Below, piece after piece: positions 1 to 12,021 of a stretch of DNA of 64,000 nt. Source of the stretch: Ceratodon purpureus (Eukaryota > Streptophyta > Bryopsida > Pseudoditrichales > Ditrichaceae); contig CM026422.1 in assembly GCA_014871385.1 (NCBI GenBank), forward strand, positions 9,199,374 to 9,263,373. The letters are read 5' to 3'. The stretch's first letter is position 1. Each line of letters opens with the position of its first letter. The translations under genes and the position numbers were made by a program. The notes beneath the pieces were generated by a model. The model was not told the DNA's origin, did not search any database, and saw nothing but the letters and a program-made list of their open reading frames with translations.

Positions 1-2614
1 TATCTTTTCACCAATTTCAGCCCCTTCCGTAAACACTAGAGAAAGTGGGATCTATGTTATGTCGATGCAATATTAAGTTTGGGATAAGGAAAGTAGACTT
101 GATCTTCTTCAACTTCTCAAAGTTGCGGGAGAAGACATTGAGTTTACAATGGAAAACGGAGACGTCGAACTCGGGCAAAGTGAATGGTCTCATTTGGAAA
201 AGTGAACAAAACGGTTTAGGGTTTTGTCCGAAATCACTTTTAATTTTGCGGGGCCCTCCGTATGTTTAAGAGGTATTCTAAAATAGTCAATTCATATACT
301 CATTGATTGATTTAGGGTTCCAAAAGTATCGCAAGGATGCTTTTTAAGAGGGTCTTTTCCGTGATACTTTTTGTCACTTTTTTTTCACCGAACATTGTTT
401 TTTAAATTGAAAAAAACATCATCTAAAGACAATAGAGGGCCCCAAATGAAGAAATCAAGACTTTCGAAAAGTTCATTTTCATGATTTAGAAGTAGTGGTC
501 AAATTTAGTTTCAATTCAGGATGTTCCTTTTATGAAGGTGTGTGTAAGATACCTTGTGACACCTTAGAAAGTGACTAAAATGCTCAAAAACTACACCAAA
601 ATCCTCAAAATCAGCTTTGAGCCTTCAAAAACAGCACACTTCATATTCACTTGTTAGTGGTCACATTTTGCACTTTGTGGTCCACTTTATTGTGCTCTCC
701 CCTATAGGAAATTTAAAAATACCAAAAACTGTAAAGACCGTTTTTGTAATTTCTGGAGGTTACCCTCGTAAAATTGGTAAACTGCTTAACATAGGCCACT
801 TTGGATTACGAGTAATGAATTGGTTATGAACACGTTTCCAAAAAATAAATTTTAAAAAAACTTTATTTTAAACTGCCCGTTTTGGACTTAAAAGTTAAAC
901 CTAAAATTTCTAGATGAAGTTTCATAAAGTGAAATTTCGCTTTGCAAATTTTACCACATACACCTGTAAAATTCTCCGGCAAAAATATTAGTTCTAACCC
1001 CTTCATGTAGGCTGCCGGAAATAGTCAAGAGCCATTTTGAATTTCCAGCACCTTTAGGGATTAATATTGCAACTCAGGGTGATCTCATGGTCACTATAAC
1101 TCTTGCCCACTCACCTTTTGAATTGTACGCTTTTATGAATTGTATATTCTATTCAACTATTCCTGAATGGCATACAACAAATACGTCATTGAATATTGGA
1201 AAATGTGAACTCAAAATACAGCAGAGTTCACTTTCGTCAAATTCTGAGGGAGTTTCACATGTTCTTGATGGATGTAGTATATTACTCGGAATTGGACTGC
1301 ATAAACTATTTTTTTCTATTTTATGATCGGTATAGAAATTTGGATAATGTCTAGGAATATCCTTATTTCATTTGCTTTCCTCTCTCAACAAAGGAAAAAC
1401 ATAATTATAGTTTTTTTGGATAAGTGCCTTCTAATTGGGACTGTCTTATGTTTACGTAGAATGCATTATATTTTAAAAAATGATATACTATTTGATGAGG
1501 ACATAATATCATGTTCAAGGACACCAAAAACCTTGCACTGTCATTCATGTGAGCTAAAGTAATTCCCAATCCATCAAAAAGTTAAACAACACTCTTTTGT
1601 CAATGTTGTTACAGTAATTGTATGCAACGATGTGCCACACTTCTCTGATGTTTATGTCTTCATGTTTATGAGGGAATGACTATAACCTAGATATATGATG
1701 AATCCTTACCCAATGATAATGATTGATGCTCTTTTCATTGGAATTTATGCCGTGCATGTGCAAGTTCGTACATTGCTCTACAACATCCTCCTATGTTGTA
1801 GAGTCCCAGAGTCTTTTACATATAAGATTGGTATAATTATGAGTTACCCTTGCAATTCCATGGTAACATAAATTACATTGAAATCCGAGTTCACATGTCA
1901 AGCGTCGGGTGGTCTACATATAATCTATTACTCAAAGTTAGGTTTCATAGTCATATATGATTCACTGATATTGTGGTCTCTTCGTTTCATACTGATTGCT
2001 CTACATTCTGTTCATTTTGGAACATTCAATATTCGTGTTGTACACTTTTACTTTGCCCTTCAATATCTCTACTGTACTCCAATAGCATTGATCCATGTAC
2101 ACCCTACATAATCTTTCGAAGACCATTTCTTTCCTCGGCCTAACAGATTCTACACTACTTAGTTAAATAATTATTTAAGACTAGTACCTAGACTTTGTCA
2201 CCGAATGTGTCAATGTGTCATTGATTGACTGGGAATTCATTCATACGTAAACTATTTAAGAAGCATTTTATTACTACTTGCACCTCTTGTTGTCCTTAAT
2301 TCTTTAATTTTTTTAAGGCGATCAATTACTATTTAGTTTATTCCTACGAACTTTCAAAAAAACATCAGTACATGGAGTACACTGCACGATTTCACATAAT
2401 GAAAAGCTCATTTTGCTAGATTCGGACAACACTGCATTGAAGCGCATATTCCATCCAATGGACGACCTTTTGTTATATATGCTGTAATCATAATTAGAAG
2501 TTACACTTTTGTAGATATAGTATTCCTTTTCATGCACAATGACACACTACAAAAATTCATCAAATAATTTAGCCACTCATCTGTATTAACGTACCATTAT
2601 ATAAATCATAGTAA
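1..2614. other. gene-free repeat-rich intergenic DNA
   Basis: I see no convincing gene here. The open frames are all below 80 codons and show no recognisable domain. The stretch near 880-1064 resembles, in inverse orientation, the interior and end of the TTAA-flanked element at 41219-42113. The rest is AT-rich and unassigned. Confidence 0.5.
881..1064 (-). repeat. degenerate end of a TTAA-type MITE
   Basis: Read on the opposite strand, this segment matches about 41220-41440 piece by piece. It shares the stretch around AAATTTCTAGATGAAG, the stretch CTTTGCAAATTTTACCA, and the outer CCATTTT...CTTTAGGGATTAA end. The outer edge falls at a TTAA (1061-1064), as in the better preserved copy. The other end could not be placed. 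This looks like an old, diverged member of the family at 23820-24699 and 41219-42113. Confidence 0.4.
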
Positions 2615-5600
2615 CTACATGTCTATATCTTCAGTATCCTCCATGTCTTCTGAGATTCCTTCATCATAGTCTTCTCTCTGGGATGTGGTCTCCATGAAAC
2701 TCCGCGCTAAATTATCTAGGGCAAAAACTACTTGGTTTTTTGGGATACTAACTTTTGATGACGACGACTGTCTTCGAGACTTCCACGCTGTGAGGATACT
2801 ATCCGTTCCGAGCCATTGCTCTTCATATGTACTATCTGCTTCCCACTTGAATTGATCTTTAGTATCCATCTCTTGATAAGGATTTTCGTCGAATCCTCTT
2901 CGCTTACATGGTTTATACCACTGGACTAGAATTTCTTTGTATTGTGCATGGCCCAACTGTAGAACTGGATCTGACTTCGCTTCGCCAAGCCAAATTGGAG
3001 CTTCGCTATCGGATGCCGGACGTGCTAGTAGCATGTACCCGTTGAAGCAGTCCCTACTCACACGAAATGATGGTTGGGGACGTTGGCTCCTTGGACCGAT
3101 GAAGTGATCATCGACATCGAATTCCTCGCGAACGTTGCCAAGTCCTTCACAATTAGTTAGGACATCTGGTTCCTGGACAGTCTTGGGCCAAAAACCGAAT
3201 AATAACTTCCATGTGGACTCCATCTCGTCGTCATTAAGCGCTTCTAGAACTCCTGTCCAGTAGTGCACGTACTCTTTGTATTTATGTGCAGATGGTCCTC
3301 TGCGATCGGCGTCAATTAGGCTTTGCCAGTGGCTGACAAATCCAGAAAGTCCTTTCACAACATCGTCATGCCCTTTCAATGGCCTCGGTAAGACTGCATT
3401 CGGGACGCCTTGTGGTAGAAAAGGTTTTCCGTCTGTGCTCTCTTTCCACAACTTTATACCATCTTCGGGTAGCCACGTTCTATCTGTACATTTCAGTTTG
3501 TACTGCATTAGCGGCCATCCATTGTCTCCTTTGTAGAAAAGAAACTGCCTCCCTTGTGAATGCCCTACCAACTCATCGTTCGTACCATATGGTTCAATGA
3601 AAGTCTTGAAGTCCGGAACCTCTTCCACTAGAGCTGGAATCACCGGTTCTGAGTCCAATGTCATATATGATTCCATGAGCAAAGGAAGAGTTGGATAGTC
3701 TTCTTCATGTAGTTTCATGCTCCATCGCCCAAATGATGCATCAATATCATCATGAGTATGTCCTACAAGCATGAATGAAACATGTATTTCTTCAAATACC
3801 CCACGAGCTACAAGTAAAGACCAGAAGCATAGGACATATCTGCACTTGTTGTCCTTCCAACAATTGTCCATTTGTATGTGCAAAATCGGTGGTAAAGGCC
3901 GAAAATCAAGATGATCTGTAACTCTCCTACAAAGTGAGGATGCACATTTCTCTGAACCCACTAGCAAAGCCTTGTACAGATCTGTCCGGCCGCAATAGTC
4001 AAATAGAGAAGAAGGATTAGCAGACTTTGGGGGGGACTCGAGATCCCGGAGCAATTTCGCGATGGATCCGATGGTCTGATTGCTATCAGCTGGGTAGAGG
4101 TCCACCGTGAAGTGTGCAATTTTTTTATCTCCATGGCCATGTGCTAGAATGCCTGCTACTGATACAGGAAGTTTAGCTAAACCCTCTAGAGCCTTTGTTC
4201 TGCGAGCTAAAGTAGGAGACGCTGTCTTAGAATGGTCTATCTTGTCATGCATTACGCATAGCACTTGTGAAGGCCGGTGACAAGATAATGCCCTACTTGC
4301 ATAGTAGGCCGCACGGCATGCTTCTGATTCGCGAATATGAAGTTCATATATGGATTGGAAATGATTGTAACGATGCGATCCCGGGGGGTTCTGATTTCTT
4401 AATTTAAGAATTTTGTCACATCTCCCGCAACGAGCGAAGGCGTCCCCCCTGCGCTTAACCTGATATTCAGAAAAATATTTTTTCCGAATTTTGCTACACG
4501 ACGACTGCGAAATTGGCTTGACCCCAATGTCCTGCTGTACCTGTTCGGGCGTCAATATAGTTGATTAATAATTAATAGTCGTTTCTGACATATACAATTC
4601 ATTCCAGGTGATATACGACTAGAAATAAATCTCATTAACCCTAGCGTTAATTGATGCTAAGTCCATCTCGCAAGCACTTCAGGGGGTATTGTTGGCTACT
4701 GTGCAAACGTGTCGGCTAAGTATATGGGCATTGCAATTCATCGCAGACCAAAATATAATAAATTTGGAGGTTCAATATGTCTGGTCTTGTTATCGCATAT
4801 AGTTTAAGGCATGCATACCTCATTCACCTCCTTCAGAATATTCTTCCACTTTGAACCAGACGGTAAAATCTTCTGGACGACCTTCTCTCCTTCAGGATTT
4901 GTGTGCGATCTATGAGGCATACTTTCAGCCCTTCCTTCCAATAATGTCCTCATTGTAGCAGTCGCCTGTAACATAAAAGTACACCGTAGTTGTTTACTGG
5001 TATTCCCATGGCGCTGAGCTCTAATGCCAGCGTCTACCATTTTCTTAAACCTAGAAAAGTTCTCGGGAGATATATCATAAATAAAACGCCATGCTTTAAA
5101 GCATACACTCTTTCCTTCCACGACTGCCAACTTCTGACCACTCATTGGGCAATAATGAAAAGCCCTATGTACAGACAACTTAATAGCGTTTCTGGACTTC
5201 GTATCGGAATAATACATCTCCTCACGGAGAATTCGTAATTCGCGGGTCGTATATTGTTGCATGCATGCACGTTCACAACAGGATCGGGACAAGCTCTGTA
5301 AGATAGAGGCCGGAAGCAGAACCCGTTGTTTTTTAGGATGAGTTCCTCGCTCTCTCTTAGTTCTGCTCGATCTGTACTGCCGACAATTCTTACGTGTAGA
5401 CATCCCTCTCACACCGGAAATGACTTTTAATCTCATGAAGTCTTCATGCTCTGCTAATGAATGACCATCATATATCGCATGCTTTGTTGGCCACCTCTGT
5501 ATGGAATGTGCGAGGATGGAAGTATAGTCACTGACTACCTCGCAGACTACAACACCTACATGATCGTCGCCTAGAGCGTCTCCACCGGTCGGACGTGCGA

Positions 5601-5978
5601 ACAAGTCGACGAATTGTACAACTGCCACTCCAACAGTGCGCAATTCTTCATCGACCATGGTAATTTCCTTCATTAGCCAGTCTTCTCTTGGAAGACCTTC
5701 AGTTAGAGTAGAAGTCGAGGAATTGGCTTCAGTGTTTGTCTGCTCCTCGTCCATTCCATGTTCCTCGTCTACGGTCTGCACACTTCCCTACAAAATTGAA
5801 TAATACAATGTTTATCGGAGGTAGACCTACAGTGTTCAAACCCTTCGAAGTACTAGAATGAAGGAAAGTAAACATTTCAAACCAGGTCGAAAAGATAAAA
5901 TCTTAGTCTTGCCTTACTGATATCGACATTGAAAGAAAAACATACCAGGATTGACTCAAAGTCACTATCAATCTCCAT
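2615..5978 (-). CDS. DUF7869-type protein, probably transposase-derived (3 exons)
   Basis: The model joins three exons: 5946-5978 (ATG at 5978), 4819-5787 and 2615-4540. Both introns are GT-AG and phase 0, and the product is 975 residues. The C-terminal half has the hallmarks of the DUF7869 family, an RNase-H-like fold seen in many repeat-like genes. These are an Asp segment (MHDKIDHSKT, about 431-440), the signature HIQMDNCWKDNK (about 555-566) and VGHTHDDID (about 593-601). A CGRC pair lies near 372. Exon 2 supplies the usual preceding region with several Cys/His and an ISPENFSRFKK-like stretch. The tail is acidic. No premature stop is seen, so it may be intact. No terminal repeats were identified, so whether it is a mobile element or a domesticated host gene is open. 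The domain call is from memory of the family signature; the transposase origin is inference. Confidence 0.7.
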
Positions 5979-7740
5979 TATTGTTCAAAGGGATGTAACT
6001 CAAGTTAGTGGATGGTTGGATTCCCTACATGAAAATGAGAACAATGCAAAGGCATTAAAACTTATAGTCAATTGACTTCAGATATTAGGACAGAGTTACA
6101 ACATTCTCTTAAAACATTGTCTAATACAATCTCTCTCCCATACAAAAATGGTAGGACACATCTGTCATCAGTATCGCTCTTATACAACTTTGGCTGCCAG
6201 TGTTAAACATACCACGTCTTACAGTTAAACTCATGGATCCAATGCAATGACATAGATTGAATAACTTCACAGAAGGCTAGTGAATATACTAGTTGCACCA
6301 ACATGCAAATGTTCATTCCTAATCGATTTTTCTGCGCCACAGCAAGGGGATAGAGAACTACTCCTAATTTGAAACGCTCATGTACATCAAAAACCTCAAC
6401 AAATCTTTTGGTACAAAACATGGATAAGAGTAAGATGAGTACAACTGGAGCTATCACCAAATGTAAAGTTTTCAATAAAGACCATGGATAAAACTATCGG
6501 CAACATGGATGTCTTACAAAGTTTAGGCACACTCAATTCAAGTCATTGTACTCCAAACTACTAGTCAACTGACCACACTAACACAGCAGATTAGACATAT
6601 CGTTAATCCACTTAGCGAAGTACATACTACGGCGCAGTCATGTCAAATACAAATACATACGTTTATGGGCTGTGTATACATACGTTAAAGCAACAGAAAG
6701 GAAACTTAAAAACTACGTAGAGACTACGGTCCGCAACAGTCTACTCTGTGTTTTATTTAGAGAAATTCAATTAAACAACTGTGCGGTACGGTAGAAAATG
6801 ATTCTTCTTTACCAATGCACTTATACGACCATGCATTACTTGCAGTCATGCGTAGAAATGACACATAAGAAAAGAAGTAATCACTCACCGGAATGGAGAG
6901 ATATTGTCTCAGCGCCGAAAGGACCTATGCTTGATTACACCCGAAAAAATGTGGTACATGTCGTCGCCGTCGGAAACATGATGCCCAAGAACGCTGTGAA
7001 TTCGGAAAATAGTACGCATCACATACACCTCCCTAACAAACACGTCTTGCTGTAAGAAATGCCTGCAAAGGTCAGATAGAACTAGCTTCTGCACCGCGAC
7101 CTCTTCGGAATGGACAGCGAAGACATCCTTTTCAACCCTAAGCAGCGCGTGCAGAATAATCGCCGCCTCTTCGCGATAGAGCGACCTGCATCTGAGCGAC
7201 CTGCACGTGAGCGATCTGCGACAGAATTCTTCGGCGTTCCCTTGGATCTCCTCTCTATGAAACACCTGCGACAGAAATAACAGCATATGCGAGAGGGGGG
7301 TCAAGATGCCTTCTCTCGGCAAGAGAGAGAGCTCTCAGAGAAACGCTGACGACGGGATGCACATTGAACTATGGCTTGCAAGACGGCGGCATGGAGGAGG
7401 TCTTTTTGATTGGGAACAACCCCATGGGAACTTCGTTACCAACTGTATGATAGAGTGAGAACGTAAACATAGGGATCAAACTACTGTGATACACCGCCAA
7501 TGGAACAGGATATCGCTCTTATACTATCTTCAAATCCACTATGGACGAAGGACATGATGTGGATATGTAACTATCCATGTGGCTATTACACATTTGCGGA
7601 TGACAATATGGAAAGATAATTACCGGGGTAGAGGAAAGTGGAATGGATGCCTGGTTAGAATGACATACCTTCAATTCGATAGTAAAGGAGGTTATCAATA
7701 GGTACATGGTTTACAGGGTCCAATACTGTATCTAGATTAA
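5979..7740. other. 5' flank of the DUF7869 gene, no supported gene
   Basis: This is moderate-GC DNA upstream of the minus-strand DUF7869 gene. A 137-codon minus-strand frame (6909-7322) has no ATG at its start and no recognisable domain. Its CGCTC-rich part (about 7155-7220) is a short internal repeat giving an RSL-type peptide. It may be leader or promoter sequence. The region ends abruptly at the AT-rich block. Confidence 0.4.
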
Positions 7741-10700
7741 TGGTGATTAATTCACCTATTTCACTTCTTATTGACTATTCATATATATAGTTTCTTGTTT
7801 TACAGCAATAAAAAAACTATGATTAGTTAAAATTATACGTTTTAAATAATTGTGTTTTTTTGCTGTAATGGGTGTTTATTCGATTTTTGTTTTGTTTTGG
7901 TTTTAAAAACATAGCAAGTATTTAGAAATAATTCCATGTATTAATCCCTTTTTATTTTAATCTCCGTCTTCCAACTTAGTAATGGAATTTTTATGTTCTT
8001 TGGTTTTATTCTTTTCACCACAAACCGAAAATATCTTATTCTTTCTGTATTTATCATTTAATTTCTTCTTAGAACCATGTTTCATTCAATACTTAATTTA
8101 TAATATTTTTTATAATATTTACTATTTTTACCCTTCATTTTTAGTGTATCTTCTAACATCATCTTGATTTTATTTTGATATTACTTTATACTCTCCGATT
8201 CGTATTTTATTTATTAGTAAAGTTCTTCATATAATCAAATTTATGTATATTATTATTTTTATTTCTTTCAATTGATTCCGTTATTATTGACATTATATAA
8301 GCCAAATTCCCAAATTTGGAGTATTGTAAAATTCTTTAAAAATTACCACTTCTTCCCCAAAATTGGTTCATTTGTCAATTGGGTATTATTAAAAATACTT
8401 TATGTCTTGACAATTTCATTTTATTTCTTGACTATTTCATTTTATTTGTTGACTATTTCATTTTATTTGCTGACTATTTCATTCAATTTTTTTATTTTTT
8501 TATTTGGTTTTATATTCCTTTGATCATTACTATCCCCCCACCCACTAGTTTATTAATTTTTTTTTATTTTTCTTTTCATGTTTTCCTTACCATTCCCTTT
8601 GTTAAATTTCTTATAATTGACTTTTGTGTATTTTTAACATTCAAGATTCCTTCATAGCATCTTACGTATATATTCTTTTGTTAAACTCAAATATTCTTTT
8701 CTTTTTTTGATTCATTTTGATTATTTTTTGATATTATGCCTTTCTGTTTCTATTTTGTTACCTTATTATTTTATTTACTGACTACTTCATTTCGTTTTTA
8801 ATTCATTTTTGTGTTAATTTATTTGGGCTTTAATTATCAAGGTACTTATTACTTTCCCCTAAACTCTCCCCTCTTATAATTATATTTTATTGTCATTTTC
8901 ACAATTTGCTTTTATTTTGATTTCATTATTATTTGTTTTCAATATTTTCCCATTTGGTTATTATTTTGTTTGATTTGAGGCCCCTATCCAACAAATTCTA
9001 AATTATTATAAATGAACAACATGGCAGTCATATTAGATTCAGTACATTGTGAGTAATGTGACCAATGCCCAATAATGGCATTTATCACATCATACTAATT
9101 CATTTTTAACTCTCATATTTAAAGGGTTGTAATTCTCCGATTTTTTGTACACTTTTAATACCATATAAGACATGTTCTTCTAAAAAATTATGAGAGTTGG
9201 ACAATTTTACAACTCTCTACAGTTTTTGGATTATATTGGCTTTCAATTTTACTAGAAGATAAAAAAATGTCTGTGGTATTAATTAATTTATGTTAAAATA
9301 TCTATTCAACACTATTTAAGATTGTTAATGATTTAGAATTGAATGAGAATATGGATGAAACTGTGGAGGTATTTGGTAGTTAGATGAAACTCTTAATCTA
9401 ATGATAAATTGGGTATAGACAGCATATACTTTGATATACTTTTTATTGTTTTCAATGTGTTAAGAAACCAATTCGTTTTCAATTTTTTTTTAAAACTAAC
9501 ACTTTCAAATGAAAAATATATAAATTAGAGTATGTCTATTCAAATAAATTTTATTTGGAAGAGTAAAAATTTCAAAACTGAGGATTTTCCAATAAAAATA
9601 TAAATATCAATAATCAAATAATGAAGATTGATAATCAAAAAATGAAGATTATAAACCAGACTATGAATATTAAAGATGAGAATATGAAGATTAAAAATCA
9701 AAATATGAAGATTGGTTTTGTAAGCAGAATTTGATATATGATTTAGAATTGCATTTGAAATGTAAATTTGAAAATGAATTCACATTGTAATTTGTATATA
9801 AAATTTAAATTCCAAAACGCTCTTGGCAATAAAAAAATGATTTGTAATGGATTATCTACTTTGAAACAATTTTTTATTCTTTACTATAATGCTTATTACT
9901 TTCATTTATTATATTATATTGTAATATATGTCGTATAGGATTAAAATAAAATGATATATAAATATACACATAAACTAAGTTTGTATCATTTAAAGTGGTG
10001 TTTTAAGAGATATGATTCTTTTGGAAATTATAAAATCCAAAAAATAGGAAATAATAGCCAAATAAAGAGACAACGAACGGAATGACTGAAGGTAGATGAA
10101 AATGCAACTAGTAGAATAACATTAAAAAAATCAATTATTTTAAGAATTTTGAAAAGGAATATAAAATTTGAAGTTGGATGAAAGAAAACACGTACAAATT
10201 AAAAAATCTATAAACTTAAAAGGTTCAAATTAAAACATAGAATATGCCACTCAGAATTTTGGAAAAAATATATATATTTAAAAACGTATTAAAAATGTGT
10301 TCAAAAGGTTTATTGGTAGAAGAAAAAAAGAAATAGTACCCAAAAAAAAAAAAAACTAGCACAGTCAAAGAAACAGACAATTATGGGCATTTTTAAAAAT
10401 GAATATCTAAATATGTATTCCTCTAGCAAAAGTTTAGAAAGGAAATACAAAATCAGAAGTTGTAAAAAAGACAAATGATAAGAGGGAAAACAATTTGTAA
10501 AGGACTAATTTAAATTAGAAAGAAATCATTTTAATTCATTTTAAATTTCTCTAAATTGAAGTTTGAGAATCTTTAACATTTAGAGTACTTCATGACATCT
10601 CATGGTTATATTCTTTTGTTAATCGCAAATTTTCTTATCCTTATTTGTTCATTTTTATTAGTCATATATATTATGTATTTTTGTAATTATTATATGAGTT

Positions 10701-11340
10701 TATTATGATATTTACTGACTATTTCATTTTTTTTGATGTCATTTATGTGTTAATCTATTTGGGCTTTTATTTATTTGCTTAACACGTTACTTAAACCTGC
10801 CCCCTCTCATAATCATTTTTTGTTGTTATTTTCAGAATTGGCATTATTTTGTTTTATTTCTATTTGTTTTCAATATTTTACCATTCGGTTATTATTTTGT
10901 TACCTTATTAGTTCACTTGTTTACTAATTCGTTTTTTTTCCATTTGACGTCACTGTTACCTTCTTTGGGCTTTTATATATTTGCTTATTGATTTTCCCTC
11001 ACTCCCCCTCCTCCACCTGTTTTTTACTTTATATTTTTTTCTTTATTTTTTATTTTTTATTTTTTCACTAGCAAAGATTCCGTATATTCATTATGTTGAT
11101 ATTATTCTTCTTCAATCTTGTGTATCTCTAACATTAATAATGTTTTTTTTCCTCTTCCTATTATATTTTTGTATAAATCTCACAATTTATTTTGTTTATG
11201 TCTCATTGTCTATTATTTTATTAACTTATTCTTTCTCTCATTAGGCTATTATTTTATTAACTTACTGTTTCTCTTTTCCTTCGTCTTACAGAATTTAGGG
11301 TTAGATAACTTTTATTTCTCAGAAACCGTTAATTAGTGAA
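7741..11340. repeat. 3.6-kb very AT-rich block with tandem and long direct repeats
   Basis: Composition changes sharply at both edges. The top strand is T-rich at about 7940-8990 and again at 10560-11330, but A-rich at about 9480-10550. A diverged direct repeat spaced about 1.93 kb links about 8590-8990 with 10560-10900. Shared blocks include ATTCTTTTGTTAA, CTGACTA.TTCATT, TTTGGGCTTT and TTTCAATATTTT.CCATT. A 21-bp unit is repeated four times at 8407-8490, and an AATATGAAGATT-type motif recurs at about 9620-9715. The open frames here are low-complexity (Phe/Ile/Leu-rich) and not supported as genes. Confidence 0.65.
8407..8490 (+). repeat. 21-bp tandem repeat, four units
   Basis: Four consecutive 21-bp units of the form TTGACTATTTCATTTTATTTG differ at a few positions. 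The run sits in the T-rich left part of the AT-rich block and gives a spurious repeated peptide. The CTGACTA.TTCATTT core reappears singly at about 8775 and 10715. Confidence 0.8.
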
Positions 11341-11503
11341 GACATCGCCCGGTTGGTGACAACCATTAAATCTGCACCTACCACGTGTCCAAGCGACTCC
11401 TAGTATGGATTGGCATTCAATGCCAACACGGGCAGTAACGGCGGGCACACAAATCTCAAGACTGCCCTGCCCGCAGCCTTCGTCTCTCTCCACGTTGGAA
11501 AAG

Positions 11504-11513
11504 TTTAGGGTTT
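11504..11513 (+). promoter_or_regulatory. telobox (TTTAGGGTTT) upstream of the ParB-like locus
   Basis: TTTAGGGTTT is the plant telobox (reverse of AAACCCTAAA), common near plant transcription starts. It lies in the GC-richer 11340-12020 stretch, about 510 bp before the proposed ATG at 12022. This fits a promoter or leader here, though the motif is short. Confidence 0.35.
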
Positions 11514-12021
11514 ACTGCACACTTCCCAACTCGTCGATCAATGTGAGGACGGTACCGTTATGTCTTGGAGCGTGTGTGGAGAATGTTTCGGCTTGTGTGC
11601 CTTCTCAGGTTATTCAATGAGCGCCAGCGTGGTTTCGACGGAGAATTGCAGGGTCGAGGAAATCAAGTTGCATCAATCGGGCTCAAGAATCTAATAGGAG
11701 GAACTGGGGTGAACGTCACAAACTTCGGTGGATTCGGAGTATTGTTTGTGTAGGGTGACATTACGTGAGCGTGCCGTGGAAGGAGACCGTTGAGAGGCCA
11801 CGAGCTGTGTGAAGGTGGTTAGCTTGCACTACCGATTCAGGCCGATACATCAGCGGGAGCAACTTCGCTATGGGCTAGTAAGTCGTCAAAGCAGTCTATC
11901 TTTTGTTCGACACTGTATCTCTGTTTGTAGTAGTTCTTCAGATTGTTGTGAACATTGTTTCCGAGGTAGTTGGCTTGGGTTTTACTTTGTTTTGAGCTGA
12001 GCATAGATTTCGCTCAGTGAA

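Noticed and set aside
6909-7322. 137-codon minus-strand ORF upstream of the DUF7869 gene
   Set aside because: No ATG at its start, no domain, and a repeat-derived RSL stretch; more likely leader or promoter DNA.
8272-8657. Membrane-like ORFs rich in Phe, Leu and Ile
   Set aside because: They come from T-rich tandem repeats in the AT-rich block; hydrophobicity follows composition.
7741-11340. Possible pair of long terminal repeats (the two T-rich segments)
   Set aside because: The segments are diverged, lack TG...CA ends, primer-binding or polypurine sites, and no retroelement gene lies between them.
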